DNA of 64,000 nucleotides from Limnomonas spitsbergensis (Eukaryota; Chlorophyta; Chlorophyceae; Chlamydomonadales). Each line of letters begins with the position of its first letter. The first letter of the stretch is position 1. Below the pieces are notes generated by a model. That model ran no database searches and was not told where the DNA came from. It saw nothing but the letters and a program-made list of their open reading frames with translations. Shown here in pieces: positions 9,101 to 18,405 of the stretch. The stretch covers positions 5,270,001 to 5,334,000 of the forward strand of contig JAYJMM010000123.1 of assembly GCA_037349105.1 (NCBI GenBank). Direction: 5' to 3'. A program made the position numbers and the translations under genes.

Positions 9101-11314
9101 TGGGGCTAAACTGCATGGGGCTTGAGTGCATGAGGCTAGACTGCATGGGGCTAGCCTGCATGGGGCTTGAGTGCATGAGGCTAGACTACATGGGGCTTGA
9201 GTGCATGAGGCTAGACTGCATGGGGATAGCCTCCATGGGGCTAGACTGTATGGGGCTAAACTGCATGGGGCTTGAGTGCATGAGGCTAGACTACATAGGG
9301 CTAGCCTGCATGGGGCAAGACTACATAGGGCTAGCCTGCATGGGGCAAGACTACATAGGGCTAGCCTGCATGGGGCAAGACTACATAGGGCTAGCCTGCA
9401 TGGGGCAAGACTACATAGGGCTAGCCTGCATGGGGCAAGACTACATAGGGCTAGCCTGCATGGGGCAAGACTACATAGGGCTAGCCTGCATGGGGCAAGA
9501 CTACATAGGGCTAGCCTGCATGGGACAAGACTACATAGGGCTAGCCTGCATGGGGCAAGACTACATAGGGCTAGCCTGCATGGGGCAAGACTACATAGGG
9601 CTAGCCTGCATGGGGCAAGACTACATAGGGCTAGCCTGCGTGGGGCAAGACTACATAGGGCTACGGACATATCCCTTCAGCATACCCCTGCATGCGCATG
9701 AGGTGCCTGCCTTGCTGACTGCACAGCACCTCTGTGTTTGTCCCCCCTGGTCTATTACAACGAGGCCATCGGCATGGCAATGTGGCATGATGTCGCATGG
9801 CAATGTGGCATGATGTCGCATGGCAATATGGCATGACGTCGCATGGCAATGTGGCATGACATCGCATGGCAATGTGGCATGATGTCGCATGGCCATGTGG
9901 CATGACATCACATGGCAATGTGGCATGATGTCGCATGGCCATGTGGCATGACATCGCATGGCAATGTGGCATGATGTCGCATGGCACTGTGGCATAAGGT
10001 CGCATGGCCATGTGGCATGACATCACATGGCAATGTGGCATGATGTCGCATGGCCATGTGGCATGATATCACATGGCAATGTGGCATGATGTCGCATGGC
10101 CATGTGGCATGACGTCGCATGGCCATGTGGCATGACATCACATGGCAATGTGGCATGATGATGCATGGCAATACATCAAAATTGCGTGGCAATATTGCAT
10201 GGCAATGAATTGATTTTGCCTGGCCATGTTTCAATATTGCCTGGCCATGTTTCAGTCTTGCCTGGCCATGTCTCAATATTGCATGGCCATGTTTCAATAT
10301 TTAAAGACCATGTTTCAATATTGCAAAACAGCATTGGGCGTGACGTTTATCCCGTCAGCCTCTCAGCGCGCGCGAATAGAGTGCCCTGGCTTTGCAGCAC
10401 GCACTGCTGTATTTGTCGACCGGACACGGAAAAACCCATACAACTGAATTGCCCTCCCTCGAGAGTGAATTAATTATTTATTGATGTTCGCTTCAGGGCA
10501 AGACATGGACGAAAGTCTGTCCTTTTTCAACTAGAACTGGCGCTGACAATCAGAAAGTAGTATTTTAAATTAATATTTTGTGGGAAGGCAATTCTAATAT
10601 ACTGTACGGCAATATGGGGCTCAGTGGCTCGTTCGTTCTTCTTTCAGTGTCCATCTGTGTGTTCCTTGTGTGCCAGCTGTGGCTTCATTGTCAGCTGAGA
10701 AGATTAGAAAAAAAACAGGAACAGGCAGGGCACACGACCAATAAGCACTCACACGGCCACCGTACCTCATGCGCAATAAATCATGCATACGACGTAAATT
10801 AAAGCAAGAGAAGAAACAGTTGAAGAAAAGTGAAAAAAATAGTGCCCATGCAGGCCTTTCCCGCACACCGATTTCGTCTCCTCCTAAGCGGATTTCAAGG
10901 AATCGCTGTGCTACAAAGAATAAGAGGACTTGCGTTCTGATCAACAGCCGAACTCGGAACATCCATGCGAAGAGGTTGTCTCGCTCATCGCACATCGCAG
11001 CGCTCGATGACTCACTTTTGGGGCCAAAGGCCGTGCGTCCAAAACCCTGCGTTGGCCTCGCCCTGGTGCATTATGTGCCGAGCCCTGCCGTGGGCCTCCA
11101 GCGGCACCGATGCAGGTGGCCACGATAGTGCGAAGAAGTAGAAGTCAAACTGGCCAGGTGGAAGCGATTTATGCTCGGAGTCCGATTGCGGGAGAAGTGC
11201 GTTGGCATGGGGGGCGGTGGCATCAACAGTCTCTGCGGTGCGCATCGCGGGAACCAGCGTGCCCGCGCACAGTAGGAGCAGCAGCGCGATCGAAGGTGGC
11301 ATAGAAGACGGCAT
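104..11314 (-). CDS. RNase T2-family gene, membrane-anchored, 11 exons seen, 3' end outside window
   Basis: RNase T2 enzymes cut single-stranded RNA in secretory or vacuolar compartments. Exons read from the right: 11314-11016, 8335-8221, 7436-7396, 5882-5783, 5033-4935, 4448-4372, 3308-3160, 2582-2413, 2121-2040, 1263-1151, 196-104. All junctions are GT/AG and in phase, giving 446 codons. Residues 1-24 are a signal peptide; FDFYFFALSW is at 56-65; the CAS I motif FWTHGLWP is at 91-98 (His94); the CAS II motif HEWSRHGTCS is at 148-157 (His148, Glu149, His153); EVRICLDKD lies near 218. A hydrophobic segment at about 298-319 (exon 8) would anchor the domain, leaving a tail with GSFDIDVLLF that I do not recognise. 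An optional exon at 1431-1388 would end the protein early, and exon 8 read through its donor stops at 2398. The catalytic domain is near certain. The tail belonging to the same protein rests on matching phases only. Confidence 0.85.
699..1140. repeat. Decayed copies of the 3' edge of the 1263-1151 exon
   Basis: Downstream of the exon ending at 1151, the same exon-end/donor/intron sequence recurs. The best copy is at about 890-960 and keeps the TACTCG|GTAAGT boundary with a few changes. Partial copies lie at about 742-778 and 1033-1075, the last with intron part only. No gene is seen in the rest of 205-1140. Confidence 0.7.
1275..1362 (+). repeat. Interstitial telomere-like TTTAGGG/TTAGGG stretch
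   Basis: Degenerate units of TTTAGGG and TTAGGG run through this intron, with the clearest run near 1326-1350. Related CCCTAAA or TTTAGGG patches occur at about 7800-7835 and 8124-8145, and looser TTCAGGGTC-type repeats at 2130-2335. Confidence 0.65.
1388..1431 (-). other. Possible alternative short exon of the RNase T2 gene
   Basis: A good acceptor (CCCTACAG) at 1432 opens a phase-1 frame that follows exon 2121-2040 and codes for about 14 hydrophobic residues before TGA at 1390-1388. Skipping it joins 2040 to 1263 in frame. Whether it is ever used cannot be told from sequence. Confidence 0.3.
1580..2039. repeat. Tandem decayed copies of the 3' edge of the 2121-2040 exon
   Basis: Units of roughly 110 bp repeat the end of the exon (the part reading GACPVYAEFIS) plus its donor and flanking intron. 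Copies are centred near 1940, 1830 and 1610, with a partial one near 1680-1750. They keep the reading pattern (ACPLYIAFIS, for example) but have drifted. Confidence 0.7.
2640..2962. repeat. Three tandem copies of the 5' edge of the transmembrane exon
   Basis: The first 60 or so bases of exon 2582-2413, with the acceptor and about 60 bp of upstream intron, recur at about 2651-2715, 2775-2850 and 2895-2962. Each keeps a usable-looking AG acceptor, so the intron carries three decoy 3' splice sites upstream of the real one. Confidence 0.75.
3309..3995. repeat. Five tandem copies of the 5' edge of exon 3308-3160
   Basis: The start of the exon (the TMSERWG part through GYAALEGTN), with its acceptor, is repeated five times with a spacing of about 125-130 bp, ending near 3438, 3567, 3692, 3825 and 3958. 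Each copy passes into a short spacer rich in the pattern CAGTTGGCAGTTAG. Confidence 0.8.
4500..4665. repeat. Copies of the 5' edge of exon 4448-4372
   Basis: Two further copies of the acceptor plus the first 16 or so exon bases (CTGCAG|GTCCGCAtCTGC on the minus strand) lie near 4525-4550 and 4625-4650, inside the upstream intron. Next to them at 4862-4910 is a short CCCAGATCTAGG 12-mer array. Confidence 0.65.
5060..5352. repeat. 14-bp purine minisatellite (GAAGAGGGAAGAGC)
   Basis: About 20 copies of a 14-bp all-purine unit, some decayed to 7-bp GAAGAGC. It fills most of the intron between exons 5882-5783 and 5033-4935. Both strands are open in several frames only because the unit lacks stops. 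Confidence 0.9.
5440..5775. repeat. 64-bp tandem repeat
   Basis: About five copies of a 64-bp unit beginning TATTGCTAAGCGCCCC lie in the same intron, right next to exon 5882-5783. They are nearly identical at the right end and more diverged at the left. Confidence 0.85.
6100..6730. repeat. 73-bp C-rich tandem repeat
   Basis: About nine copies of a 73-bp pyrimidine-rich unit containing CCCTTGACGCACACTC. It lies in the intron between exons 7436-7396 and 5882-5783. It creates long spurious proline-rich frames on both strands. Confidence 0.9.
6731..7100. repeat. Related C-rich array with TTCATGCAC units
   Basis: About five looser copies (68-80 bp) of a unit with CTATTCCCTTCATGCACAA and long poly-C runs continue the 73-bp array. 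The C runs vary in length from copy to copy. Confidence 0.8.
7125..7395. repeat. Tandem copies of the 3' edge of the HEW-motif exon
   Basis: The last bases of exon 7436-7396 and its donor (CATGAGTGGTCAAG|GTGATC on the minus strand) are repeated four times downstream, at about 7130, 7190, 7260 and 7325, with short C-rich spacers. Each copy keeps the GGTCAAGGTGATC or GGTCCGGGTGAG boundary. Confidence 0.75.
8607..8650 (-). other. Diverged second copy of the start of exon 8335-8221
   Basis: An acceptor CTCTTCAG at 8639 is followed by bases that translate, in the phase left by exon 1, to KIDGSLVEYCTP. The exon used in my model gives KLDSTPVEYCTP. The copy loses similarity after TGCACACC. It is either a decoy or half of an alternative exon pair. 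Confidence 0.45.
8990..9665. repeat. 30-bp minisatellite with degenerate left part
   Basis: From 9291 to 9660 there are 12 or so nearly perfect copies of a 30-bp unit with CTACATAGGGCTAGCC. From 8990 to 9290 the same TGCATGGGGCTAGAC theme is more irregular. It lies in intron 1 of the RNase T2 gene. Because 30 is divisible by three, all frames stay open as 10-residue repeats. Confidence 0.9.
9770..10325. repeat. 23-bp minisatellite and related tail
   Basis: CATGGCAATGTGGCATGATGTCG-type 23-bp units run to about 10165 with single-base variants. They grade into a 28-bp unit with TATTGCCTGGCCATGTTTC up to 10325. It is intronic. From 10326 to 11015 I see no gene or repeat. Confidence 0.85.
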
Positions 11315-12384
11315 CGCCTATGTCTTCAGCACCAGGCTGTCTCGCTGCCTTTGGTCTCGTCGTCGTCGGAGGTAGGGCGATAGACACGTCCAGTCACCCA
11401 ACACGTGACCAAAATAAACGGAGATCGATTCGCAAGGGGGGCGAGCAACGCGGCGTTTAGAGGAAACGATCCAGGTGCTGGGTCCATATACGATTAAAAG
11501 ATGCAACTAGCACCGAAGCGGCGATGAGAAATATCGACATCGAAAATCACGTAAATCTGTTAGTCCTGATAGGTGACACCCCCCTGGTCACCGCCTGCGT
11601 CCGCGTCCGTTGTGACATTAGGTTAGTCATCGACCAGAGAAGATTATCAGGTGGTTAGCAGGGGTGGATAGGGCTTCGGAGGTATTGACATATTTCCTGT
11701 GGCGCAGCCCCCGAGTGACGTGTTTGCCCCGAGCCCCCGAAAAGTCGTGACTAGTGCATGGCTGTGCCGTGTTGAAACGAACATGGACTCTGACAGACCC
11801 TGCATTGTAAACCAGATACATTGGCGAGCTATTGTGCATGCGATGGCTCTTCGGCCATTTGAAGAGGCCAGCTTATTCTGTTGCGGTATTGTGTAGACTG
11901 TGCATGTCGCATACTGCTTGTGCGCGTGTGCCTCGCTGCAGCTGATCAATGTGACCATGTCTACATCTGTCATTTTTAAGTACCGTATTGTGTCTTATCT
12001 GAAAAAGCATGTCCCAAGCGAGGGGGGGGCAAAAATAAAAGTCAAACACCCCATCATAAAAAAAAATGTGAAACGACTTCTGGCTACCCCCCCTGCCTCC
12101 GGAACCTAGTATGTAAAACCTTGATTCCTCAGTCAAAAATCAGAATTGGAGGAAGGGAGCGGGGTCAATTTCAATCAGCTCGTCAGTGCGCTTCTAATGG
12201 TGTCGATAAATGTAGCTAGTTCGGTGTAACAAAAGAATATACCATTGCTCTTGCTACCACCTGCCAGCTACCTATCCTCGCTAGAGACCTCGATGCTCCA
12301 GAAACGAGAGGACTCACGCATGATTGGCATCAAACTAGCATATAATTTAAGCGTGCTGATGTGCTGCTTCAGAAGCTTGGTCTT
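11315..12384. other. No gene seen; upstream region of the RNase T2 gene
   Basis: No open frame here looks coding. It must hold the 5' leader and promoter of the minus-strand RNase T2 gene. A short block near 11699-11728 (GCGCAGCCCCCGAGTGACG) recurs at 23533-23560. Confidence 0.5.
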
Positions 12385-13148
12385 CTACTCCTTGGGGAGC
12401 TCCTTGCCCACCACCCCCTTCAACTTCTCAGCGATGATGGCATATCTCGTCACATCTGCCTCCGTCAGCTCCTGACCAGGGTGGGCTGACTCCATGTGAT
12501 CTAGGAAGTGATAACTCCACGCATAAGGGCGGATGGTACCCGCGATGCTCCTGCAGATGGTGCAAGGCACTGGTCTGCTGGTGCAAGGATTGGTGGTAGA
12601 ACCCCGCTGGCGCCAAGCTACAGGCTGCCCCACATTGGCGCAGCAAGATGTGCGCTCCGACGTGCAACCGCATAGCTGATAGCTTGGTTATCGTCCCACA
12701 GCCAAGCACCTTGCATACCGTTGGCGTATCCCCAGCTACTGATGGTCCATATTCTTGTTGAACGTCCTCCAACTCTCGGGGGGGTGTCATAGCAAAGACG
12801 CCAAGTGGCCAGGGCTTGGCATCATCGCCTCTGTACGGGAACTCAGCCGACATGCTCAAGCTGTGGCTAGAAGCTGGTGGAAGGTGACCGAGGACCCCCA
12901 CCAGCTGGGCTAGAAGGCTCGGCGACAGCCGCATGCTCGGCGACAGCAGCAACAGCAGGAGCTGAGGGAGTAGCATGAGTATAAGTGGAGTATAATGATG
13001 TGATTGTGCGATGTCGCTTCGTCGAGTTCTTCTTAGCCAGCTTCTCAGCTCCTCTCTTGCACTCTTTCCCTTGTTGGTGATTCCCTAGGGCCACTGGGTT
13101 GTCTGTGAAGTTTGAGACCTTCAAACGATTCTCACAGCAAGTTGTCAT
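12385..13148 (-). pseudogene. Broken zinc-finger protein gene
   Basis: Three overlapping minus-strand frames read as one decayed protein. One has a basic stretch and an Ala/Pro linker (13148-12867). One has TVCKVLGCGT, then LHVGAHILLRQCG (12976-12640). A third has NPCTSRPVPCTICRS, then YHFLDHMESAHPG, ending at 12385. Paired Cys and His in a C..C...H...H order resemble a zinc-finger module seen in repeat-derived fungal and algal proteins, recalled from memory only. Frame changes near 12900 and 12640 could be short introns rather than damage. Confidence 0.4.
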
Positions 13149-13832
13149 TGCTTAATTCATAGCAACTACCAATGCAGGTACACCGTGTGAGTCCATAATG
13201 AGTGTACGCACAACGGTGCATGTGGTTCCAGAGCCATGACACCCCCCCATACCCAAATTGCATGCCAAGAGGGGTCTGGTATTCTGTGTGGAATTTTCTA
13301 TGATGCATGTTTGTAGCAAATGGCAGTAGGAATGCAACGGTGTAGCTATCGTCTCAATCTGATGTTTAAAAAAAACGAAATTTTCAAAAACGCCATTTTT
13401 TTCTTTTACCCCCCTCCCCCCCCCCCACTTTGACCTTCCATATATCCCAGCCCCCTAGGTCAAAAGCAATTTTAAGACCAGATATGGAAAGCTCTCGTCA
13501 AGCTCTACAACTTTTGATGATGGGGTGTATTCAGTTGTTTTTTGCCCTCCCCTCGGTCCCATGTCACACATCCCGGTGTTCAATAGGCAACATGCCAAAT
13601 GGCAGGCCGCAAGGCCGTCACCAAGTTAACTAGCATACAAAATTATTTAAGGAGTGGTATATACCGTAGTCACGGAAGTGCTTCGTTGTATTCGAAGTTC
13701 GTTGTTGCTTATAAAATCGCTGCTTAGTGTGCGTTTTTTGATTCGTTGCCCCTTGTAATGAAAAATTCCAGTCATAAACATTTTCACAATGGATTAGCGA
13801 ACCACCGATGTATGTGGCAGTGAACTTTTTAA

Positions 13833-14755
13833 AGTTTTTACAGTCCAACGGGGCATCACATTTGATGCATGGGACTTGTGCCCGTAAACCGGGACAGGCA
13901 CTAAATACGCTAGCTAGGACAGCGAGCGAAAACCAGTGACCCCCCCTGGGCAAGCAACCAACACACAACCACTGAGCAGTAGCGTGGGAATGAACCCCAT
14001 AGTGCAGAAGATTAGCCCCAGCCATAGAACATGACGTGGGTGCAAAAGAGTTCGGTTGGACGCCTCCTAGGAAAATTAAGAAGGAAAGGAGAAGATCTAA
14101 GTGAAATATAAGTATGTGTAAAAACTGTGTGATGCGTGTGCGACACTTCAATGAGATTAAGTGTTTAAACAAATGTGAAATGGGTGAGGCACTATGTGTT
14201 GTGTAACTTATGTGAGTAAAGTGTTTATAAAGTGTGAACTGTGTTGTATAATCATTGAGATGAGTACCGGGTGTGAAACTTCTGTAAGTGAGCGATTTCA
14301 ATGTTGCATAAGTAATCTAGAAACAAAGATCAGACCACAGAAAGGAATTGTTATAATCAAGGGGACAGTCTGCCCATCAAGGACTGTTAGTCAAATCTCC
14401 CGCAAATTTCCCCCTTAACTGACAAATGAGGTCAAAACTCATGCGGCCACCTCCACCCCATCCACAAAGAGCCGAGCACGCGTGAAAAACACCCTCAACT
14501 TCATTTCCTTGGCAAACTGGAACTTGGGCCAGAGCTCATGCCGTGCCGACAGCTCTGCATGGGACATATCATCCCAGATGGTGACACCCTTGCCTGCCAA
14601 CTGAATCCTCATGTACACGATGCTCTCGGCCTCGCTGCGATTGTCCACGCGGAACTTGATCTTCCGCAAGAACTTGCCGTTGGGATCCGGCTTGCCCATG
14701 CCCTCTGGTAGGCCGGATATGAAAACATTGGAATCCCTGTGCTAAACAGCTCTCA
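13833..14755 (-). mobile_element. 5'-truncated ORF1-only LINE copy
   Basis: Minus strand. 14699-14439 encodes the last 86 residues of an ORF1-type protein (ends RARLFVDGVEVAA), nearly identical to the C-terminus of the intact copy at 46557-45358. It is followed by the same 600-bp 3' region and the same tail (GGACTGTAAAAACTTT). About 90 bp of coding sequence upstream of 14699 are missing relative to the intact copy, and a stop lies further up. 13630-13832 holds nothing recognised. Confidence 0.8.
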
Positions 14756-14780
14756 TCTATGGTTGCCTCCTCTTCGCACT

Positions 14781-16180
14781 CGGCGGCTGGTGTTGCAGTT
14801 GATTGATGAGTCCCTGATTCCTTCGCCGGTGACAGATTTGAGAACTGATGCACCGCCTGACTCTGTGACGAGGAGATGGAGCGGGGGGCAGCCACCCCCA
14901 CCTTGCGTGGGGCAGCAGCTGCCCTACAGCGCCTACCCGTCACAGAGGTGTTGACACTCGTTGACGCAGCCTACGAGCAAGCACGGCTGGACGCAGGGAT
15001 CCTCCCACCGAGCACAGATCTGCGGTGACCAACTGCGCCTGGTTCCAGTCCACGGCGGGTGCCGTGCTGGCGCAAGCCAAGAGCTGCACTAGCCAGAGGG
15101 AGTGTGCTTGTGTGCGCATACAATTTTGTGATTGCGGCTCGGCGCGATCAGCACGGCTGATACCAGACGGCGGCTGGTGTTGCAGTTGATTGATGAGTCC
15201 CTGATTCCTTCGCCGGTGACAGATTTGAGAACTGATGCACCGCCTGACTCTGTGACGAGGAGATGGAGCGGGGGGCAGCCACCCCCACCTTGCGTGGGGC
15301 AGCAGCTGCCCTACAGCGCCTACCCGTCACAGAGGTGTTGACACTCGTTGACGCAGCCTACGAGCAAGCACGGCTGGACGCAGGGATCCTCCCACCGAGC
15401 ACAGATCTGCGGTGACCAACTGCGCCTGGTTCCAGTCCACGGCGGGTGCCGTGCTGGCGCAAGCCAAGAGCTGCACTAGCCAGAGGGAGTGTGCTTGTGT
15501 GCGCATACAATTTTGTGATTGCGGCTCGGCGCGATCAGCACGGCTGATACCAGACGGCGGCTGGTGTTGCAGTTGATTGATGAGTCCCTGATTCCTTCGC
15601 CGGTGACAGATTTGAGAACTGATGCACCGCCTGACTCCGTGACGAGGAGATGGAGCGGGGGGCAGCCACCCCCACCTTGCGTGGGGCAGCAGCTGCCCTA
15701 CAGCGCCTACCCGTCACAGAGGTGTTGACACTCGTTGACGCAGCCTACGAGCAAGCACGGCTGGACGCAGAGACCCTCCCACCGAGCACAGATCTGCGGC
15801 GACCTACTGCGCCTGGTTCCAGTCCACGGCGGGTGCCGTGCTGGCGCAAGCCAAGAGCTGCACTAGCCAGAGGGAGTGTGCTTGTGTGCGCATACAATTT
15901 TGCGATTGCGGCTCGGCGCGTTCAGCACGGCTGATACCAGACGACGGCGCAACGGTCAGCGGCGAGAGGCACGCTGCTGCTAGCGGTGTTGGGCACGGGG
16001 GGATAGCGAGCAGGTGGAGGATGTGCTACATGTGTGCTTCCAGTGCCCTAGTGTCAGACTGTCAGGGATCAGTTACGGGAGCGGGGGTGGGCAGGTCCTC
16101 CTGGTCCTTGAAGCTACGTTGTCCTCCCCCAAGCCCAAACAGAAAGCTGGGCATGTTTTTGAGCAAGGCCCTCTAGTCAA
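14781..16180 (+). mobile_element. LINE ORF2 3' fragment with internal 387-bp triplication
   Basis: Three head-to-tail copies of a 387-bp unit (starting at 14781, 15168 and 15555) end near 15942. They are followed by single-copy sequence reading EDVLHVCFQCPSVR, the Cys/His end of a non-LTR reverse transcriptase. The unit itself codes for the region AALQRLPVTEVLTLVDAAYE seen in the copies at 25.4 and 27.9 kb. Copies one and two are almost identical, and copy three differs at a few sites. Stops show that it is dead. Confidence 0.85.
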
Positions 16181-16189
16181 CTTAAAGAA

Positions 16190-17094
16190 ACAGTGTTGGA
16201 CGATTACGCCATAAAAGGGGGTCGGGTGTAAGAAATACGGTGCATTTACACCGTAACATAAAATGTTTACAATTCTCTAAACCGTAAAAGTATGGAGCAT
16301 TGGAGCCCCTCCCGCGTGAACATTAGGCTCACGATATATTCAGCAGCCACCGACACAACATGGCCATTCAGGTGACAAAATCGAAGCGTAAGGTGCCAAG
16401 CCTAATTCCGTAGCGTTTTCGAGGCAATACCGCGAAAAGATGATGCATCAGATGACCGGAAAACCGGCCGGGGACCAGGCTCACTCGGCCCAGGGCTGTA
16501 ATTTTCCGGTCTTACGTTTTGTGCACGTAATTTTACGGTTATACACCTGTAATTGACGGCTTTACGTTTGAATGAGCAAGGTTAGAGCGTAGTAATGCAC
16601 AGTCTGCCCACCACTGTAATTTGCTTTTAATTCGAATGAGCAAGGTTAGAGCATAGTAATGCACAAACCTGAAGGATTTGGGGGGCTAAAAGAGTGGAAA
16701 TGCTCGATCGTAACCCCAAACCCCTATATGGGGTGTAAAGGAGCTAAGCTCATGAAAGACCTTTAGTCGGAAGCGTTTTTCCTCTTACGTCTGAGCTTGA
16801 AATTCCTCTAACTTTCGAATGCTTCTGAGATACCTGTAACTTACCGTATCCAAAATCACCGTAAATCCGTAATTCCTTTGAGGTAGACGAGGTAGCTGGG
16901 GCAGGAGGACGGCTAAAGAAACAGCACAATATGAAACACAACCAGTGTAGTCATATGCACGGCCTGGCTTACTATATATTTATAAGCTACCGTACTCACC
17001 ACGCTCACAGCCTTGGGCGTTCCTAGGTGTTGTCAGCATCTTGGTCATGCGTTCCTTCACCTCCCTGAATAAACATTGCCATATGAGTAGCAGT
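16190..17094. other. No gene or clear repeat seen
   Basis: A GAATGAGCAAGGTTAGAGC block occurs twice (about 16570 and 16632). Otherwise I see no coding frame and no array. Confidence 0.5.
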
Positions 17095-17515
17095 TCGTAT
17101 GGCGGCATGGATGCAGGGTAGGGATGCATGGCAGGGCAGGGCAGGGCAGGGAGGGCAGGGCAGTGCTGCAGTTAGGGTAGGGCAAGGTAGGTTTGTAGGG
17201 CAGGGCAGGGTAGGGCTGGGCTCCATGGCAGGGCTGGGCTGCATGGCAGGGTCGGGCTGCATGGCAGGGCTGCATGCATGGCTTGGTAGGGCTGCAAGGC
17301 AGCGCTGCATGCATGCCATGGCTGCATGGCAGGGCAGAGCTGCATGGCAGTCCAGGGCTGCATGGCAGGGCAGGGCTGCATGCATGCCAAGGCTGCATGG
17401 CAGGGCAGGGCTGCATGCATGACATGGCTGCATCATTGCATGGCAGAGCTGCAGAGCAGGGCAAGGCTGCAAGGCAGGGCTGCAAGGCAGGGCTAGGCTG
17501 CTGGCAGGCTAACAC
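17095..17515. repeat. GCATGGCAGGGCAGGGCT minisatellite
   Basis: Irregular tandem units built from GCATGGCAGGGCAG and GGGCTGCATGCATG. Open frames on both strands (MHAALPCHAAL-type) are by-products. 17516-18405 has no recognised feature and would include the GT90 promoter. Confidence 0.85.
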
Positions 17516-18405
17516 CCTTACCTTCTGTAATTTACGGGAGCGACTGGCGCGATGTGCGTGAACGGAGCTGGCGGCCGGCAGATCTGTGGCAAGCCCTTTT
17601 CAAGTGAGACTCTCAATTGAGACGTGACGTGACGCCCCGGGACTGTCCGACGGCCAGAAGATCGTCGTACACGTTTGTTTCCGGGGTCCAATCGGAAACG
17701 TGCTGTTAGTCACGTTGTCCGAGATTGGATCTCGGCTAGTCCAATTTGGTTCATCACCCACTCGACGTTTACCCTGCATCCCTCATCAGGATGATGGTTG
17801 CATCTGCCTGCCTTGTCTGTGCATTATATTATGTCGTTCTCGTTTGGGGCCTCCTCGTCGGGCCTGTCTTATGATGCGTTCGGCGGTGTGCCAACCACGC
17901 ACACAGCATACATGCTCGTGTGCAGTATGTGCAGTCGTGTCACCTTGGACCCGGCCACGAGCCCTCGTGCCTCGAAACAATCGAGGGTCACGAAACGTCG
18001 GACGGGGAGATATATCGATAAACAAAGCCCCTGTCTGCATGCTACTACTCGTGCGTCCAACATCAGGCTATCGCCTTCTGTCAGTTCAGCTCACAGATCT
18101 TGTCCACCACCGGCATAAGTAACTCGAAGTTCTTACTGATTTGCTGCCACTTCCACCTGGACGACATTGCGAGGGGGTCAGACGGCAAGTTGTATTCACT
18201 GTCGCCACCAAACGTCAAGTACTACCAATATCCACTCGATCGGCTCGGCAGGTATCAATAACCTGCAGTCCACAGCGTCTCTGAGAGCGCCATCGTCTCT
18301 GTCCTGTTGACAATTGCTACTTAACACGCAAGCTGTCCCAGCCGTTTCCGCCTGGTATTTGGGATTATGCCGAAATGAATACAACCTGTGCTGCAGCCCT
18401 GCGAT

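Noticed and set aside
9032..9813. Long frames on both strands with 10-residue repeats
   Set aside because: They arise from the 30-bp minisatellite, which lacks stops in these frames. They lie in intron 1 of the RNase T2 gene.
10578..11128. Lysine-rich plus-strand frames
   Set aside because: They are antisense to intron 1 and exon 1 of the RNase T2 gene and show no recognisable motif.
17700..18122. 140-codon plus-strand frame upstream of the GT90 gene
   Set aside because: No domain, biased and irregular composition, and several overlapping frames on both strands are equally open. More likely promoter and leader sequence.
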